Assembly: GCF_017916325.1 (NCBI RefSeq)
Contig: NC_090139.1
Coordinates: 62,001 to 126,000, forward strand
From: Leishmania martiniquensis
Taxonomy: Eukaryota; Euglenozoa; Kinetoplastea; Trypanosomatida; Trypanosomatidae
DNA length: 64,000 nucleotides
Direction: 5' to 3'
Shown here: positions 39,497 through 49,211 of the stretch, one piece after another
How the letters are laid out: each line of letters begins with the position of its first letter
Position numbering within the stretch: position 1 is the first letter of the stretch
Notes under the pieces: model-generated
Told to the model about the DNA's origin: nothing
Database searches by the model: none
What the model saw: only the letters and a program-made list of their open reading frames with translations
Position numbers and translations under genes: made by a program

Positions 39497-40196
39497 CCCC
39501 GCTATCTTCTCTGCCAGCGCCACCTACGCCAACGTCGACGAAGTGCCAGAGGTGGGTGTGATGATTCGCGCCAATGCAAATCTCAGCCAGCATACCACCG
39601 TCTCCCTCTGCATGCCTGTAGGCGGCCCCAGTGCCTCGGAGAAGACGCGCCAGATTGAGGCCTATCCCCCCATCAAGGTGTTCCCAGCTTCCTCCGCCGC
39701 CGAATGCAGCGCCGAGTGCAACAGGTTGCGCCTCTGTGAGTCCTACACCTTCTGGGCGGGAGAAAAGAATTGCACCATGTACTGGAAGACCAATACGATG
39801 GTCGCCAGCGACCACGCCACCAGCGGCACCGTGCGCGAGCCGCTGCTGTACCTCGGCCGCACCATGTCCGGCACCATCGGCAGCACCGCGCCCCTCCACG
39901 GTCGCGCGCCCTTCGCCACCTCCACGCCCAAAAGCTTCGAGCTCCACATCTTCGTCGATGACAGCGTGCTGGAGATTTTCAAGGACGAAGGCTTGGAGAC
40001 CCTCACCGGCCGCCTCTACATCGACAACGGCGCCAACACCACCGGCATTGCCGTCTATGCGCGCAACGCCGGCGCTGTCACTGTAGACATTGAGGTCTAT
40101 ACAATGGACACTATCTGGAAAGCGCCCACGCCCAGCCCCGCCAAGGCCTTCACCGACTCTCTCTACAAGCTGCTCGACACTCTCATCGATGTCTAG
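38265..40196 (+). CDS. Secreted GH32 beta-fructofuranosidase (invertase) with an apple/PAN-like insertion
   Basis: 643 residues with a signal peptide at about 1-28 (SHRVILLLVAGVMMVAAAAV). The five-bladed propeller carries all three GH32 acids: the nucleophile Asp49 in NWINDPNG, Asp183 in FRDPT, and the acid/base Glu247 in FECPD. These enzymes split sucrose or fructans to fructose; promastigotes meet plant sugars in the sand-fly gut, which gives this secreted enzyme a clear job. The C-terminal beta-sandwich (about 400-640) is interrupted at about 466-512 by a small cysteine module, C481-x3-C485-x5-C491-x11-C503, in the style of an apple/PAN domain. PAN modules bind proteins or carbohydrates. 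The sandwich resumes with FELHIFVDDSVLEIF, the usual GH32 C-terminal motif. A truncated copy follows. Confidence 0.92.
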   Translation: MIAASLPSHRVILLLVAGVMMVAAAAVAMDGVPYEPIYHIRPPKNWINDPNGPYRDPVTGKIHLYMQYNPNGPLWGDIAWYHVTSEDYVKWTRPESPVAVWADKWYDRWGAYSGTIMNNNYSEPVMVYTCAEPENIQRQCIANPPKSDVHGKRTLDTLAKSALNVIMSADMIPGVVAMENFRDPTEWWQDPQNPNRWLIAFAARVTDTEGDNAHVVVFSTEDPSFQSGYSFSHSLYVYKYDLDHMFECPDFFTLGQGGEHYLKVSTMPSHRDYFIYGFYRLSNASNKYVFVEDPDRTFTFIDYGPFYASKTFYDPILNRRTIWGWTNDELSDEQIIANGWSGVQNMLRTMVYDTVERKIKTQPVPETKGLRLSKLIGMRGVAVNSTPTQIVTSNTNNTLYHEIVARFTLANPAIFSASATYANVDEVPEVGVMIRANANLSQHTTVSLCMPVGGPSASEKTRQIEAYPPIKVFPASSAAECSAECNRLRLCESYTFWAGEKNCTMYWKTNTMVASDHATSGTVREPLLYLGRTMSGTIGSTAPLHGRAPFATSTPKSFELHIFVDDSVLEIFKDEGLETLTGRLYIDNGANTTGIAVYARNAGAVTVDIEVYTMDTIWKAPTPSPAKAFTDSLYKLLDTLIDV

Positions 40197-41590
40197 GCGG
40201 TCGCACGCGGCTGCACCCTCGACGACACCGCCGCCATCTCCGTTGGTAGCAATGTCGCCCCGCCCTCTCGCGGACTTCTTTGTAAGCTGTTTTTTTTGTT
40301 CGCCTTCTCGGCTGCCTATTTGTTCGTCGCTGTGGGTGTAACCCATGAGCAGCAGCAGCAGCGTCACTCGCCGCATGCCTCAGGCAAATTTACCGGTTGC
40401 CTATGCGCGTGCGGTAGAACACCGAGGAGCGTGCGCGTCGGCGTCGGGCCTTCATATATTGCCTAGCTCCCTCTCCGTGCACACATGCCACCAACGACAC
40501 GGAAAAGAGGGAGGGTAACGGGCCCCCTTCCCCACCCCCTAAAACGTTCATGAATGCGTAGTCGAAGCCGTCTGCGCTCCGTATTTTTTTCTCTGTCTCA
40601 CACATTTTCACTGTACCTGCCCGCAGGCGCCGGAGGAGTCGGCAGCGGCAGCAGCAAGCGCCGCCGAGGAGCTCTCCATTCACTCCCTCCCTCCTCCCTC
40701 CTCACCCTCACCCCTGCGTGTGGGCCTCTCCCGCTGCCGGGCAGCCCGCACTCCATTGCTGCCCATGCCACCACGTCGCTGTAGACGCGTGGTGCGCGCG
40801 CTGCGGGGAAGAGGAGGGGCAGCTCCGAACTCGCCTCCGCCGCTCTGCCTCCTCCCTCTCCCTCCTTGCCCTGCCCAGCGCTTCCTCCTGAGCGCTACTC
40901 TTTCACCCAACCACGTCGCGAGGCGAGGACGGCGCTGGGAAGAAGGAGGAATGGGGGGGAGGGGGAGGTGTGGCGGGCGCTGGGCTTAATGCTTCGGGCT
41001 GCGGCGCCGGGATGGAGGCGGGGCGGAGATTGGGACGCGCTAACGCTCCCCTTCCCCTCCCCCGCCTTCCAAAATGTATTCCCTCTTCCCCCCCCCCCCA
41101 CCTTTCTCGAAATTCGTTTATCTGCACGCCCCTGACGTGACTTTTCGACCTCCAGGCGGGCCGCACACCGATGCAGAGGTGCTCTAATCGTAAGTCTGCA
41201 GCTGAGGTCGCCGAAGCAAACAAAGCCCACGCCAGTCCACCGCCCGCCGCCAGTGGCGACTGCGGCGCTGGCATGCAACGCACGGCACGCTGGCCGCGTG
41301 TGAAGAGAGCGCGTCCTTGCCACTGTACCCTAAAAAAAATGCACCGGTGGGGCGCTAGAGTCTCGCGCGCCGCTAGGCAACCCCGCCCCTCCTCCCAACG
41401 CACACGCACCCTCTCCCTCTTCTCCACCGGCCCCCCCCCACGCCCTCCATCTTTCCCCTACCCCCTCCTACTCTCACCCGCGCAGACACACCCAGACCAA
41501 CGCAAGGCTCGACGCGTTCGAGCACATTCGCACATCACCGTTCCCACCGCCTCTTCCCCCTCTCCATCGGCACGCACCCCACGCGTCGCC
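40197..41590. other. Intergenic spacer, 1.4 kb, between the two GH32 copies
   Basis: Pyrimidine-rich patches near 40680-40710 and 41050-41105 (including a C10 run), and a G-rich patch at 40950-40975. Unlike most spacers here, it has no long CA/GT repeat. The last 130 bp (from 41461) are the 5' part of the duplicated GH32 block. No gene. Confidence 0.6.
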
Positions 41591-42822
41591 ATGATCGCTG
41601 CCTCCCTCCCTAGCCACAGGGTCATCCTGCTGCTGGTGGCCGGGGTCATGATGGTGGCCGCCGCCGCTGTCGCCATGGACGGCGTGCCGTACGAGCCCAT
41701 CTATCACATCCGCCCGCCGAAGAACTGGATCAACGACCCCAACGGTCCCTACCGCGACCCCGTCACCGGCAAGATTCACCTGTACATGCAGTACAACCCC
41801 AATGGCCCGTTGTGGGGTGACATTGCGTGGTACCACGTCACGTCGGAGGACTACGTCAAGTGGACGCGCCCCGAGTCGCCGGTTGCCGTCTGGGCGGACA
41901 AGTGGTATGACAGGTGGGGCGCCTACTCCGGCACCATCATGAACAACAACTACAGCGAGCCGGTCATGGTGTATACCTGCGCCGAGCCGGAGAACATTCA
42001 GCGCCAGTGCATTGCCAACCCACCCAAGTCCGACGTGCATGGCAAGCGCACCCTCGACACCCTCGCCAAGAGCGCGCTCAACGTGATCATGTCGGCGGAC
42101 ATGATCCCCGGCGTTGTCGCGATGGAGAACTTCCGCGACCCCACGGAGTGGTGGCAGGACCCTCAGAACCCGAACCGTTGGCTCATCGCCTTTGCCGCCC
42201 GCGTCACTGACACCGAGGGCGACAACGCGCACGTCGTCGTCTTCTCCACCGAGGACCCGAGCTTCCAGAGCGGCTACAGCTTCTCCCACAGTCTCTACGT
42301 CTACAAGTACGATCTGGACCACATGTTCGAGTGCCCCGACTTCTTCACGCTGGGCCAGGGCGGCGAGCACTACCTCAAGGTCTCCACCATGCCCTCGCAC
42401 CGCGACTATTTCATCTACGGCTTCTACCGGCTCAGCAACGCCAGCAACAAGTACGTCTTCGTCGAGGACCCCGATCGCACCTTCACCTTCATTGACTATG
42501 GCCCGTTCTACGCCTCCAAGACCTTCTACGACCCCATCCTCAACCGCCGCACCATCTGGGGCTGGACCAACGACGAGCTGAGCGACGAGCAGATCATCGC
42601 CAACGGCTGGTCCGGTGTGCAGAACATGCTGCGCACCATGGTGTACGACACCGTCGAGCGGAAGATCAAGACACAGCCGGTGCCGGAGACCAAGGGCCTG
42701 CGCCTCAGCAAGCTCATCGGCATGAGGGGCGTCGCCGTCAACAGCACCCCGACGCAGATCGTCACGAGCAACACCAACAACACGCTCTACCACGAGATCG
42801 TCGCCCGCTTCACACTCGCCAA
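41461..42822 (+). repeat. Direct repeat copy 2 (GH32 duplication), 1362 bp
   Basis: Second copy of the block at 38135-39496. The flanks on both sides are unrelated to those of copy 1, so the unit does not include the 3' third of the gene or its 3'UTR. Confidence 0.9.
41484..41485 (+). promoter_or_regulatory. Candidate spliced-leader acceptor AG for truncated GH32 copy
   Basis: Duplicate of the acceptor at 38158-38159, kept at the same distance from the start codon, so the truncated copy could still give a capped mRNA. Inference. Confidence 0.4.
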
Positions 42823-42970
42823 TGATGCCGACACAAGTGGGCAGCTCCCTGTCTCATTGGCATGGATGCATCCACTAGACTCTGCTACACATATGCTCTT
42901 TCAGTTTCAGCCCTTCCCACAGCTCTCCTGTCGCGCTGCCTGTCTGCTCGCCAGCTTTGCTCCATTTTGA
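41591..42970 (+). CDS. C-terminally truncated GH32 beta-fructofuranosidase copy
   Basis: 459 residues. Residues 1-410 are identical to the complete gene, including the signal peptide and the three catalytic acids (Asp49, Asp183, Glu247). At residue 411 the sequence switches to an unrelated 49-residue tail (DADTSGQLPVSLAWMHP onward) and stops. The propeller is complete, but the beta-sandwich, the PAN-like insertion and the last GH32 motif are missing. In GH32 enzymes the sandwich supports stability and oligomerisation, so the product may be unstable or have altered activity. It could be a pseudogene in the making, a functional short isoform or an assembly chimera. Related truncated invertase-like genes beside the full gene would be worth looking for in other Leishmania. 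Confidence 0.75.
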   Translation: MIAASLPSHRVILLLVAGVMMVAAAAVAMDGVPYEPIYHIRPPKNWINDPNGPYRDPVTGKIHLYMQYNPNGPLWGDIAWYHVTSEDYVKWTRPESPVAVWADKWYDRWGAYSGTIMNNNYSEPVMVYTCAEPENIQRQCIANPPKSDVHGKRTLDTLAKSALNVIMSADMIPGVVAMENFRDPTEWWQDPQNPNRWLIAFAARVTDTEGDNAHVVVFSTEDPSFQSGYSFSHSLYVYKYDLDHMFECPDFFTLGQGGEHYLKVSTMPSHRDYFIYGFYRLSNASNKYVFVEDPDRTFTFIDYGPFYASKTFYDPILNRRTIWGWTNDELSDEQIIANGWSGVQNMLRTMVYDTVERKIKTQPVPETKGLRLSKLIGMRGVAVNSTPTQIVTSNTNNTLYHEIVARFTLANDADTSGQLPVSLAWMHPLDSATHMLFQFQPFPQLSCRAACLLASFAPF

Positions 42971-44013
42971 GGGACCCGTCTTATCGCTTCGGAAAGAGAA
43001 CCTGTGACGACGGGGAGCGCATTGAAGTCCGCTCTGCGCCCTCTGGAAAGGTCCAGGAGCTCTCCCCTCTTCCCCACCACCACCCCCACTTGTGCTCCCT
43101 CCCCTGCCAATGGCAAGGCTAGGGTAATGCACCGCTGCGATTGGCGGCGTTGCGATGGGAACGCCGTGTGGCAGTGCGCGCTCTGGTCCCACCCGGCTGC
43201 CGACCAAAGCGTCGGCGTGGCTCAGGCGCGTTCCGCCTGGCCGCCGCACCACGCGAGGGGAGTGTGGCAGAGCGGAGCTGAACTCCTCTTTGTGTGTGTG
43301 TGAGAGGAGACGCATGAATGGGCAGAAGGGAGGGGAAGAGTTGGTGAAGGCGCGGCCATCAAAGAGGCGGTGAGTGGAGCTGCCTTTGTCTGCTCGGGTT
43401 TCTGGAGGGGGGGGTGGTGGCGCGCGCCGTGTGTCTGCGTGCGTGCGGGCGGATGTGCTGAAGGCGGTTGGAGGGCGAAGTTGCGTCGCCGGAGCGACCT
43501 CCATAAATCTCCCCCCCCCGCCTCCCCTGTGGTGCTCCTCATGAGCGTGCGAAATCCTTCCGCGAGAGGCACTGAACAGCGATCCCACCCCACCGCGTCC
43601 TCGCGCCGCTCCCCACCCCCTCTTCCTTTTCCGTGTACAGAAGCGCACGACTACCACACGTGCGACTCGCCCAAGAATCGACTACTCCAGGCCACGATCG
43701 GTAGCGGTACTGCTGCCCTCTTTGCGGAGCGGAATCGAGTCGGCACTGGATGCGGTGCCGTAGTACACCGCAGGAGGGAGTAGGGCCTGGAGGAATAAGG
43801 GAGACGGCGATCCGCTGAAGGTGGTGCGTATGTGCAATCCGTCGGTGCGCCGCTCTCCTCCTCCTCCTCCTCTGCCGCGTGCTCGAGGCCCCCCCTCTCC
43901 CCCTTATCTTATAATGCCTCCATCCGCCCTGTCTGTCTCTGTCACCTCTTTTACTTCTGCGCAGGTGCACACTTCCCTCTCTCTCCATCTCTGCACGGAG
44001 GGGTGGGGGGGCC
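42971..44013. other. Intergenic spacer, 1.0 kb
   Basis: A TG repeat near 43290-43302, G-run near 43405, C9 run near 43509, and a strong CT-rich region at 43855-43960 ending in the splice acceptor at 43963-43964. No gene. Confidence 0.6.
43963..43964 (+). promoter_or_regulatory. Candidate spliced-leader acceptor AG for the RNB gene
   Basis: AG after ctgtcacctcttttacttct and gcgcag; gives a 49-base 5'UTR before the ATG at 44014. One of the clearer polypyrimidine-AG pairs in the window. Inference. Confidence 0.45.
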
Positions 44014-46542
44014 ATGCGGCGACGACTCTTAGCCACGGCTGCGCGCGCCGGCAATGCCGCAGCGGCCGCAATGCCAACCGTGTGCGCACGTGCCGCCCTG
44101 CAACGCTGCGGCGCCTCGTCAACTTCGGCGTCAGCATCCCCTTCATCGACAGCGCCGCGCACGATCGTGGCGAACGCCGCGGTGCAGTTCAGCGGTACCT
44201 ACCTCGATGTCACCTGGATGCGGCAGTTCATCCTCGGTTCTTTGTTACAGCGCTACGACCCGCTTCGGTACGCGCCATCGTCGTCACCCTCCCCCTCCTC
44301 GGCCACCGTGCGGCAGGTGGAGTCGGCCCTGCTCGAGTCGCAGCGACTCCTCAGCTCCGCCTGGAGGCTACCGGTGCGACCCCTGGATGCCGTGAGTGAG
44401 GCGCGCATCCTTCGACTATTGGCCCGCTACGCCGCTGGCGAGGGTGTCCTCTCCGATACAGCCCTGGAGATGCTCCACCGCGTCTTGGCGCGCCTTCCTG
44501 ATGCCCCAACATGCATCTCTGACCCTGTACGAATGCGCACCCTGCTGGAGCTCATCGGGTACGTGGAGCCCGGCGACAACCTCAACCGAGTCGCGTACGC
44601 AGGGGATCTGCACTACCCTCCACAAGCACACGCCTTCATGACGGAGCTGCTGGCCGAGGACCGGCAGCGCGATGGCGGCGACGCTTTCGACGCCATACGC
44701 GAGCGCCGCACGGGGCCGGGGTACGCCATCGACTCCGCCACGACAAGCGAGGTGGACGATGCGATTGGTGTCTGCGTGGATGCGGCGACGGGGGCGAAGT
44801 ACTTTGTCGTGTACGTGTCGGACGCCACTGTCTACTGCCCCTTCGACAGCCCGTTGGAGCAGGTGACGGCGCGGCGGCTGACCACCACCACATACCTGCC
44901 GGAGGGCGTCTTCTTCATGCTTCCAAAGCCCATCGTCGAGGCAGCCACGCTGCGCGAGGGCCGGCCGTGTCGCACGTTTAACGTCATCTTCCAGATCGAC
45001 GAAGCCACCGGCGAGGTAAAGAACTATTCGGTCGCTGTCGGGTGGCTGGACCAGCTGCGGCGCCTCACGTACGATCAGGTGCAAGAGATGATCAACGAGG
45101 CGGAGGGCAGGGAGAGGGGTGGCGGTGATGGTGGCGACGCCGCCGCCGTCGCCGTCGCGGCTAGTCGCGGCGAGACCGCGTCGTCCTTGCCGCCTCTCGT
45201 GGCTGAGCACGCCGCCAGCACGCATGCGCCGCCAGCGTGGATGACGCCTGAGGACAAGGACAACCTCTTTTACATCCTGCGCTATGCGCGCCTTCGTCTG
45301 CGTACTCGACTGAAGCGGCAGGAGCAGCAACGCCAGCGCGGGGCCGGGATCGAGGGCGGCAGAGAGGGGGTGCCGCCGACACCGCCGATGGACTTCAGTC
45401 TGCCCGACCCTCTTATTAAAGTCAAGGGCACCAAGGTGCTCTCCGTCGCGGATCAGGTCATCTCCACCCAAGACGCCCGCCTCGCCGTGGCGGAGCTGAT
45501 GATCGCCGCAAACGAGGTGTGCTCGCGCATTGCGCAGGCCAACCACATCACAATGCCCTTCCGTGGCACCCGTTCCCTCTCCAGTGACCATCTTGTGGCG
45601 CATTACTACACAGAGCCGGAAGGCGTGGAGACGCTGACGTCTCTCGACGCCTCGCACATGTTCCTCGCCGAAGCCATGCAGTCCTCTGTGCGCCGCCTCA
45701 GCACCGTTACGCGCGCCATCTACCATCACGTCCCTCTGCACCACGCTGGGCTTGACACAACCTTCTACACCCACAGCACGAGTCCGCTACGTCGTTATGC
45801 CGACATGCTCGTGCACCATCAACTGAAGACGTGGCTCTGGCAGCAGCGCCGCGGTGGGGGCGGTAGTCGGAAGTGTACGGCGGCCTCCATGGGGGCCGCG
45901 CCTCAGCAGCTCATTTCTGAGTACGCCATGGCCTCTCTGTGCGCCATGATCAGCACGAAGCAGGAGCGCGCCAGTCTCCTGCAAGACAGCAGCACGCGCT
46001 TTTGGATTCTGCGATACCTCGAGGACTTGGAGCGTGCCTCGGCCGACGTCGCCGCCGTTACTGCCCGTGCAGGCGGCAGTGGTGGCGCGCCTCGCAAGAG
46101 GACCTACGTGTGCTTGGTTGGTGAGACGCGCCGTGTGGTGGCGGCGCCGGCGTACGGCCGCTTTGCGTCCTCCTCCTCACCCTCGGCGGCGGCGGTCATG
46201 TCACAGCTGCTGTCACTACCGCCGGCCTCGATGCCCACCGCCCCGGGCAGGGTGCGACGTCCAGCATCGTTGCAGATAGATGCCGAGGCCCGCTGGCGGC
46301 AAGAGACCCCCGAGTTCACCTACGTCTCCGACGTGTACATTCCTGAAGTGCAGTTGGCGCACACCATCGCACACCACTGCGACGACGTTCGTGTCGGGGC
46401 AGTATTAGAATGTCACATCGCTCGGGTGCAGCCTACGCAAGGGCTGTTGGAGCTGGTGATTGCACGCGTCTTGCCAGGCGGCGATGAGCGGCACTACGAG
46501 CGCCTTTGGATGGGCGGAGTCGTATCGCAGCTCGATGCGTAG
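44014..46542 (+). CDS. RNase II/RNB-family 3'-5' exoribonuclease, probably mitochondrial
   Basis: 842 residues from the first ATG. The N-terminus (MRRRLLATAARAGNAAAAAM) is a typical mitochondrial presequence. The RNB domain starts near 235: YAIDSATTSEVDDAIGV aligns with the RNase II metal-binding cluster, giving Asp240, Glu246, Asp248 and Asp249 for the four acids; one Asp is replaced by Glu. The second signature is HSTSPLRRYADMLVHHQL at about 586-603. Two low-complexity insertions (about 365-410, Gly/Asp/Ala; about 435-450, Gln/Arg/Gly) interrupt the domain. The C-terminal ~60 residues may hold an S1/OB-like strand set. RNB enzymes such as mitochondrial DSS-1 degrade and trim mitochondrial RNA in trypanosomatids; whether this is DSS-1 or a paralogue is open. 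Confidence 0.85.
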   Translation: MRRRLLATAARAGNAAAAAMPTVCARAALQRCGASSTSASASPSSTAPRTIVANAAVQFSGTYLDVTWMRQFILGSLLQRYDPLRYAPSSSPSPSSATVRQVESALLESQRLLSSAWRLPVRPLDAVSEARILRLLARYAAGEGVLSDTALEMLHRVLARLPDAPTCISDPVRMRTLLELIGYVEPGDNLNRVAYAGDLHYPPQAHAFMTELLAEDRQRDGGDAFDAIRERRTGPGYAIDSATTSEVDDAIGVCVDAATGAKYFVVYVSDATVYCPFDSPLEQVTARRLTTTTYLPEGVFFMLPKPIVEAATLREGRPCRTFNVIFQIDEATGEVKNYSVAVGWLDQLRRLTYDQVQEMINEAEGRERGGGDGGDAAAVAVAASRGETASSLPPLVAEHAASTHAPPAWMTPEDKDNLFYILRYARLRLRTRLKRQEQQRQRGAGIEGGREGVPPTPPMDFSLPDPLIKVKGTKVLSVADQVISTQDARLAVAELMIAANEVCSRIAQANHITMPFRGTRSLSSDHLVAHYYTEPEGVETLTSLDASHMFLAEAMQSSVRRLSTVTRAIYHHVPLHHAGLDTTFYTHSTSPLRRYADMLVHHQLKTWLWQQRRGGGGSRKCTAASMGAAPQQLISEYAMASLCAMISTKQERASLLQDSSTRFWILRYLEDLERASADVAAVTARAGGSGGAPRKRTYVCLVGETRRVVAAPAYGRFASSSSPSAAAVMSQLLSLPPASMPTAPGRVRRPASLQIDAEARWRQETPEFTYVSDVYIPEVQLAHTIAHHCDDVRVGAVLECHIARVQPTQGLLELVIARVLPGGDERHYERLWMGGVVSQLDA

Positions 46543-47196
46543 TTGGCTGCCATCAGACCCCATCCCGTTGCCTTTGTCGACCTTTCCCCGCCCTCTTCTC
46601 TGGCTCGCAGCTCCCCAGTGTCGAAGTCACTTCTTCGGCTACTCCCTTTCCTGGCACGGTGTGTGTGTGTGTCTGTGTGTGTGCAGTGTGTGTACTCGTG
46701 AACGTCAGCGAGCATACGAGGGGAGGGAGGGAGATGGTATACGTGGTGAAGTGAAGCGATGGCGAGGCGAAAGTGTGTGGGTGTACAGTGGCGCCGTTGC
46801 CGCTTGGAGGAAGAGGTGCGAAGGAACTGAACGAAAAGGGGGGAGGCGGAGGCCTCTGCGCCGCTTCTCACGAGCCACTCCAATCAGCACAGACGAAAGT
46901 TACCACAAACGAGAAGAGACTCTTGCGGTGGGTGCGGTGACTCTCTCACGCACCACAAACTTTAACCAGGCACACACATACACGCGCGCACCTGTGTGTG
47001 TGTGTGTCAGCATGACCTTTGCCCGATGCCCATCACCACCGCCATCACCCTGCGTGCGTGCGTCCTCTCTCTCGCTCTCTCTTCTGTTGCTCTCTTCTTA
47101 ACAACACGCGCAACCCTCTGCTCAAATCAACGCCCTAATGGTTGCCGAGGCAGCAGCAGCAGACGGCTGCCCGATCAAGACGAGTAGAAATTAGAC
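46543..47196. other. Intergenic spacer, 0.65 kb
   Basis: TG repeat at 46661-46690, CA/CG repeat near 46971-46992 with a TG repeat immediately after, and a CTCTCT tract at 47064-47098 that probably directs trans-splicing of the ARL gene. No gene. Confidence 0.65.
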
Positions 47197-47751
47197 ATGG
47201 GGCAGCTCTTCGCCAGCCTGTGGAGCATCTTCAAGGGTAGCAAGTCCTACAAGCTCCTCATCCTTGGCCTGAACAACGCCGGTAAAACGTCTATCTTGTA
47301 CCACCTGCAGTTGGGCCACTCCATCGCCACGCAGCCCACACTCGGCGGCAACACGGAAACGCTCACCATCACGCACCCGCACACGAACAACACCATCACC
47401 TTCACCTGCTGGGACTTGGGTGGGCAGGAGCAGCTACGAGCATCGTGGAAGCTGTACTACGACCATACCGATGCGATTCTGTTCGTCGTCGACGCCGCGG
47501 ACGCCGCACGGTTCCCCATGGCGAAGGAGGTGCTGCACCAGCTTCTGCACAGTGAACCATCGTTGCAGCACTCCACCCTCCTCGTGCTGGCGAATAAGCA
47601 GGACAAGGAGTCTGCAGCGGCCCCCGCCGAGCTCATTGAGTACTTGGAACTTGGGAAGCTAAAGGATCGAACGTGGACGCTCATGGGCTGTAGCGCCTCC
47701 ACCGGCGAGTCGCTGCGCGAGGCCATGAACTGGATCGCCGAGAACGTCTAG
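47197..47751 (+). CDS. ADP-ribosylation-factor-like small GTPase, ARL5-like
   Basis: 184 residues, normal family length. Gly2 after the start Met is the myristoylation site expected of ARF/ARL proteins. All nucleotide motifs are present: P-loop GLNNAGKT (24-31), switch-I Thr48 in PTLGGN, WDLGGQE (72-78), NKQD (133-136) and CSAS (165-168). The motif WDxGGQExLRxSW fits ARL5 rather than ARF1, which has WDVGGQDKIRPLW. ARL5 acts at the trans-Golgi in endosome-to-Golgi retrieval by recruiting the GARP tether. The switch-I motif is P-T-L-G-G-N instead of the usual P-T-I-G-S-N, a mild change. The start is fixed by Gly2. Confidence 0.9.
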   Translation: MGQLFASLWSIFKGSKSYKLLILGLNNAGKTSILYHLQLGHSIATQPTLGGNTETLTITHPHTNNTITFTCWDLGGQEQLRASWKLYYDHTDAILFVVDAADAARFPMAKEVLHQLLHSEPSLQHSTLLVLANKQDKESAAAPAELIEYLELGKLKDRTWTLMGCSASTGESLREAMNWIAENV

Positions 47752-49211
47752 GTCTAGCTGACAAAGTTGCGTGGGAGAAGCTCCTCGAGCTTCCCCCCTA
47801 CCGCCACACGTATACATATATGCGTACGCCCGCGTACATCTGCGTCCACAATCAGAGAGTTAAAGCGCGCAGAGGAGGAGGAGGAGGGGGGAGTCGAGCA
47901 GTCCCTCCATGAGGACCCCTACACGCAACACCTCGTCTCTCGTCTCCTCCTCTCGTTACTACTGCTTTCTCCTGCGTAACCGCTCTCTTTCTCTCTCGCT
48001 CTCTGTACAGAGCCGATAGTAGGGGGTGTCAGTGTGTCTGTGTCTTTCCTCGAGTGTGTGTACGGATACGGGGTGGAGGGGTGTCGCCGCTCTCTCTCTC
48101 CGCCTCCCCTGTCGTACGTTGTGGGGGTGGGGGAGGCGAATGTGAAGCAGCCCCACTGCCCGCTCGTCGCGCTCAAGTCCGCCCCCACCACGCCCCCCCT
48201 CTTCACCTGCCAGGCGACGCCCAGCGCGTCCGCGGCATGGCCCACGACGCGTCGCGAGCAAGAGGGCCAGAATGGCCCCATACACACACACACACACCTC
48301 CAGCCCGCCATCGCCTCCTCCTCCTCTTCCCCATCTCCCTCTCCCTCTCTCTGAGGGCACACGAGCGCGGGCGAGGGAACAGCCCATCATCGCCACCTTA
48401 CACACACACACACATTTACCCTTTATGTGTGTGTGTCGGTGCGTCTGTGGCTATCGGTTGCCATTGCGCATGTCGGTCTTCTTCGGGCGCGTGAATACAA
48501 CACCTCGCCCTCCTTCCCAGTCCAGCTCGCGCCATCCGTTTATACCCTCACACACACACATACACTCGCAGTGAGACAGCACTCTGTCAGTGCAGCTCCC
48601 TCACAGCGCCTCCGCTCGCCGTCTTCGGTCTGATCCTCACCCCCACCGCCGACACCATCCGCCATCTTTCTTTGCAGCCCTCTGCGCGTGTGTGCGAGTG
48701 TGTGTATTCTTCACTTTTGAACGGTGCTCGGCGAAGTTCGCCGCCGTGTATATACACGCACGCACCCTTTGGTTTCATCTATAACGGAGCGCGTGTCTGC
48801 GTGTGAGTGTGTGCTCGAGCCTCCTCGCTCTACCTCTGAGGTCTGCTCGGGCCATCCCCCATCCATCGCGTGGCTGCGGCTGTCGCTCTGGCTCCTTGGT
48901 CGGACTTCTCCTGCAGCAGGCCTCTTTACCGTGCCGCCTCCCCCCACCCCACCCGAACCACCCCTGCCATATTCTCGTCAGCTCCTTCGACTTCAAGGCG
49001 CCTCCTCTGCTTCGAAGGTCTGTGGTCGCTCACATTTTTCTTCGGAGGGGAAGAGGAAGTCACTGCAACACCGACGCAGTCAACGACTGCGTCAACGTCG
49101 CTCGCACGGCCACATATAAGTCCTCCGCTGGAACGTGTAGCGGAGAGACGGAGGGAGGGGAGGGAGGGGACCCACAGATACAGCGGGTGAGCGGTGACGG
49201 TGTACCTCACA
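47752..49211. other. Intergenic spacer, 1.5 kb
   Basis: A GAGGAG purine tract near 47871-47890, CT tracts near 47985-48005, CA repeats near 48283-48297, 48400-48413 and 48550-48563, and TG repeats near 48426-48436 and 48689-48705. No gene seen. Confidence 0.6.

Noticed and set aside
38148..40376. 742-codon antisense open frame across the GH32 gene
   Set aside because: A mirror of the strongly biased GC3 codon use of the real gene. The translation is low-complexity (Val, Gly, Asp, Ala) with no domain, and the same antisense frame recurs in the truncated copy only because the DNA is duplicated.
48283..48563. Regularly spaced CA blocks that could be mistaken for a CRISPR-like array
   Set aside because: Simple microsatellites with no conserved repeat of 23-40 bp and no equal spacers; the genome is eukaryotic.
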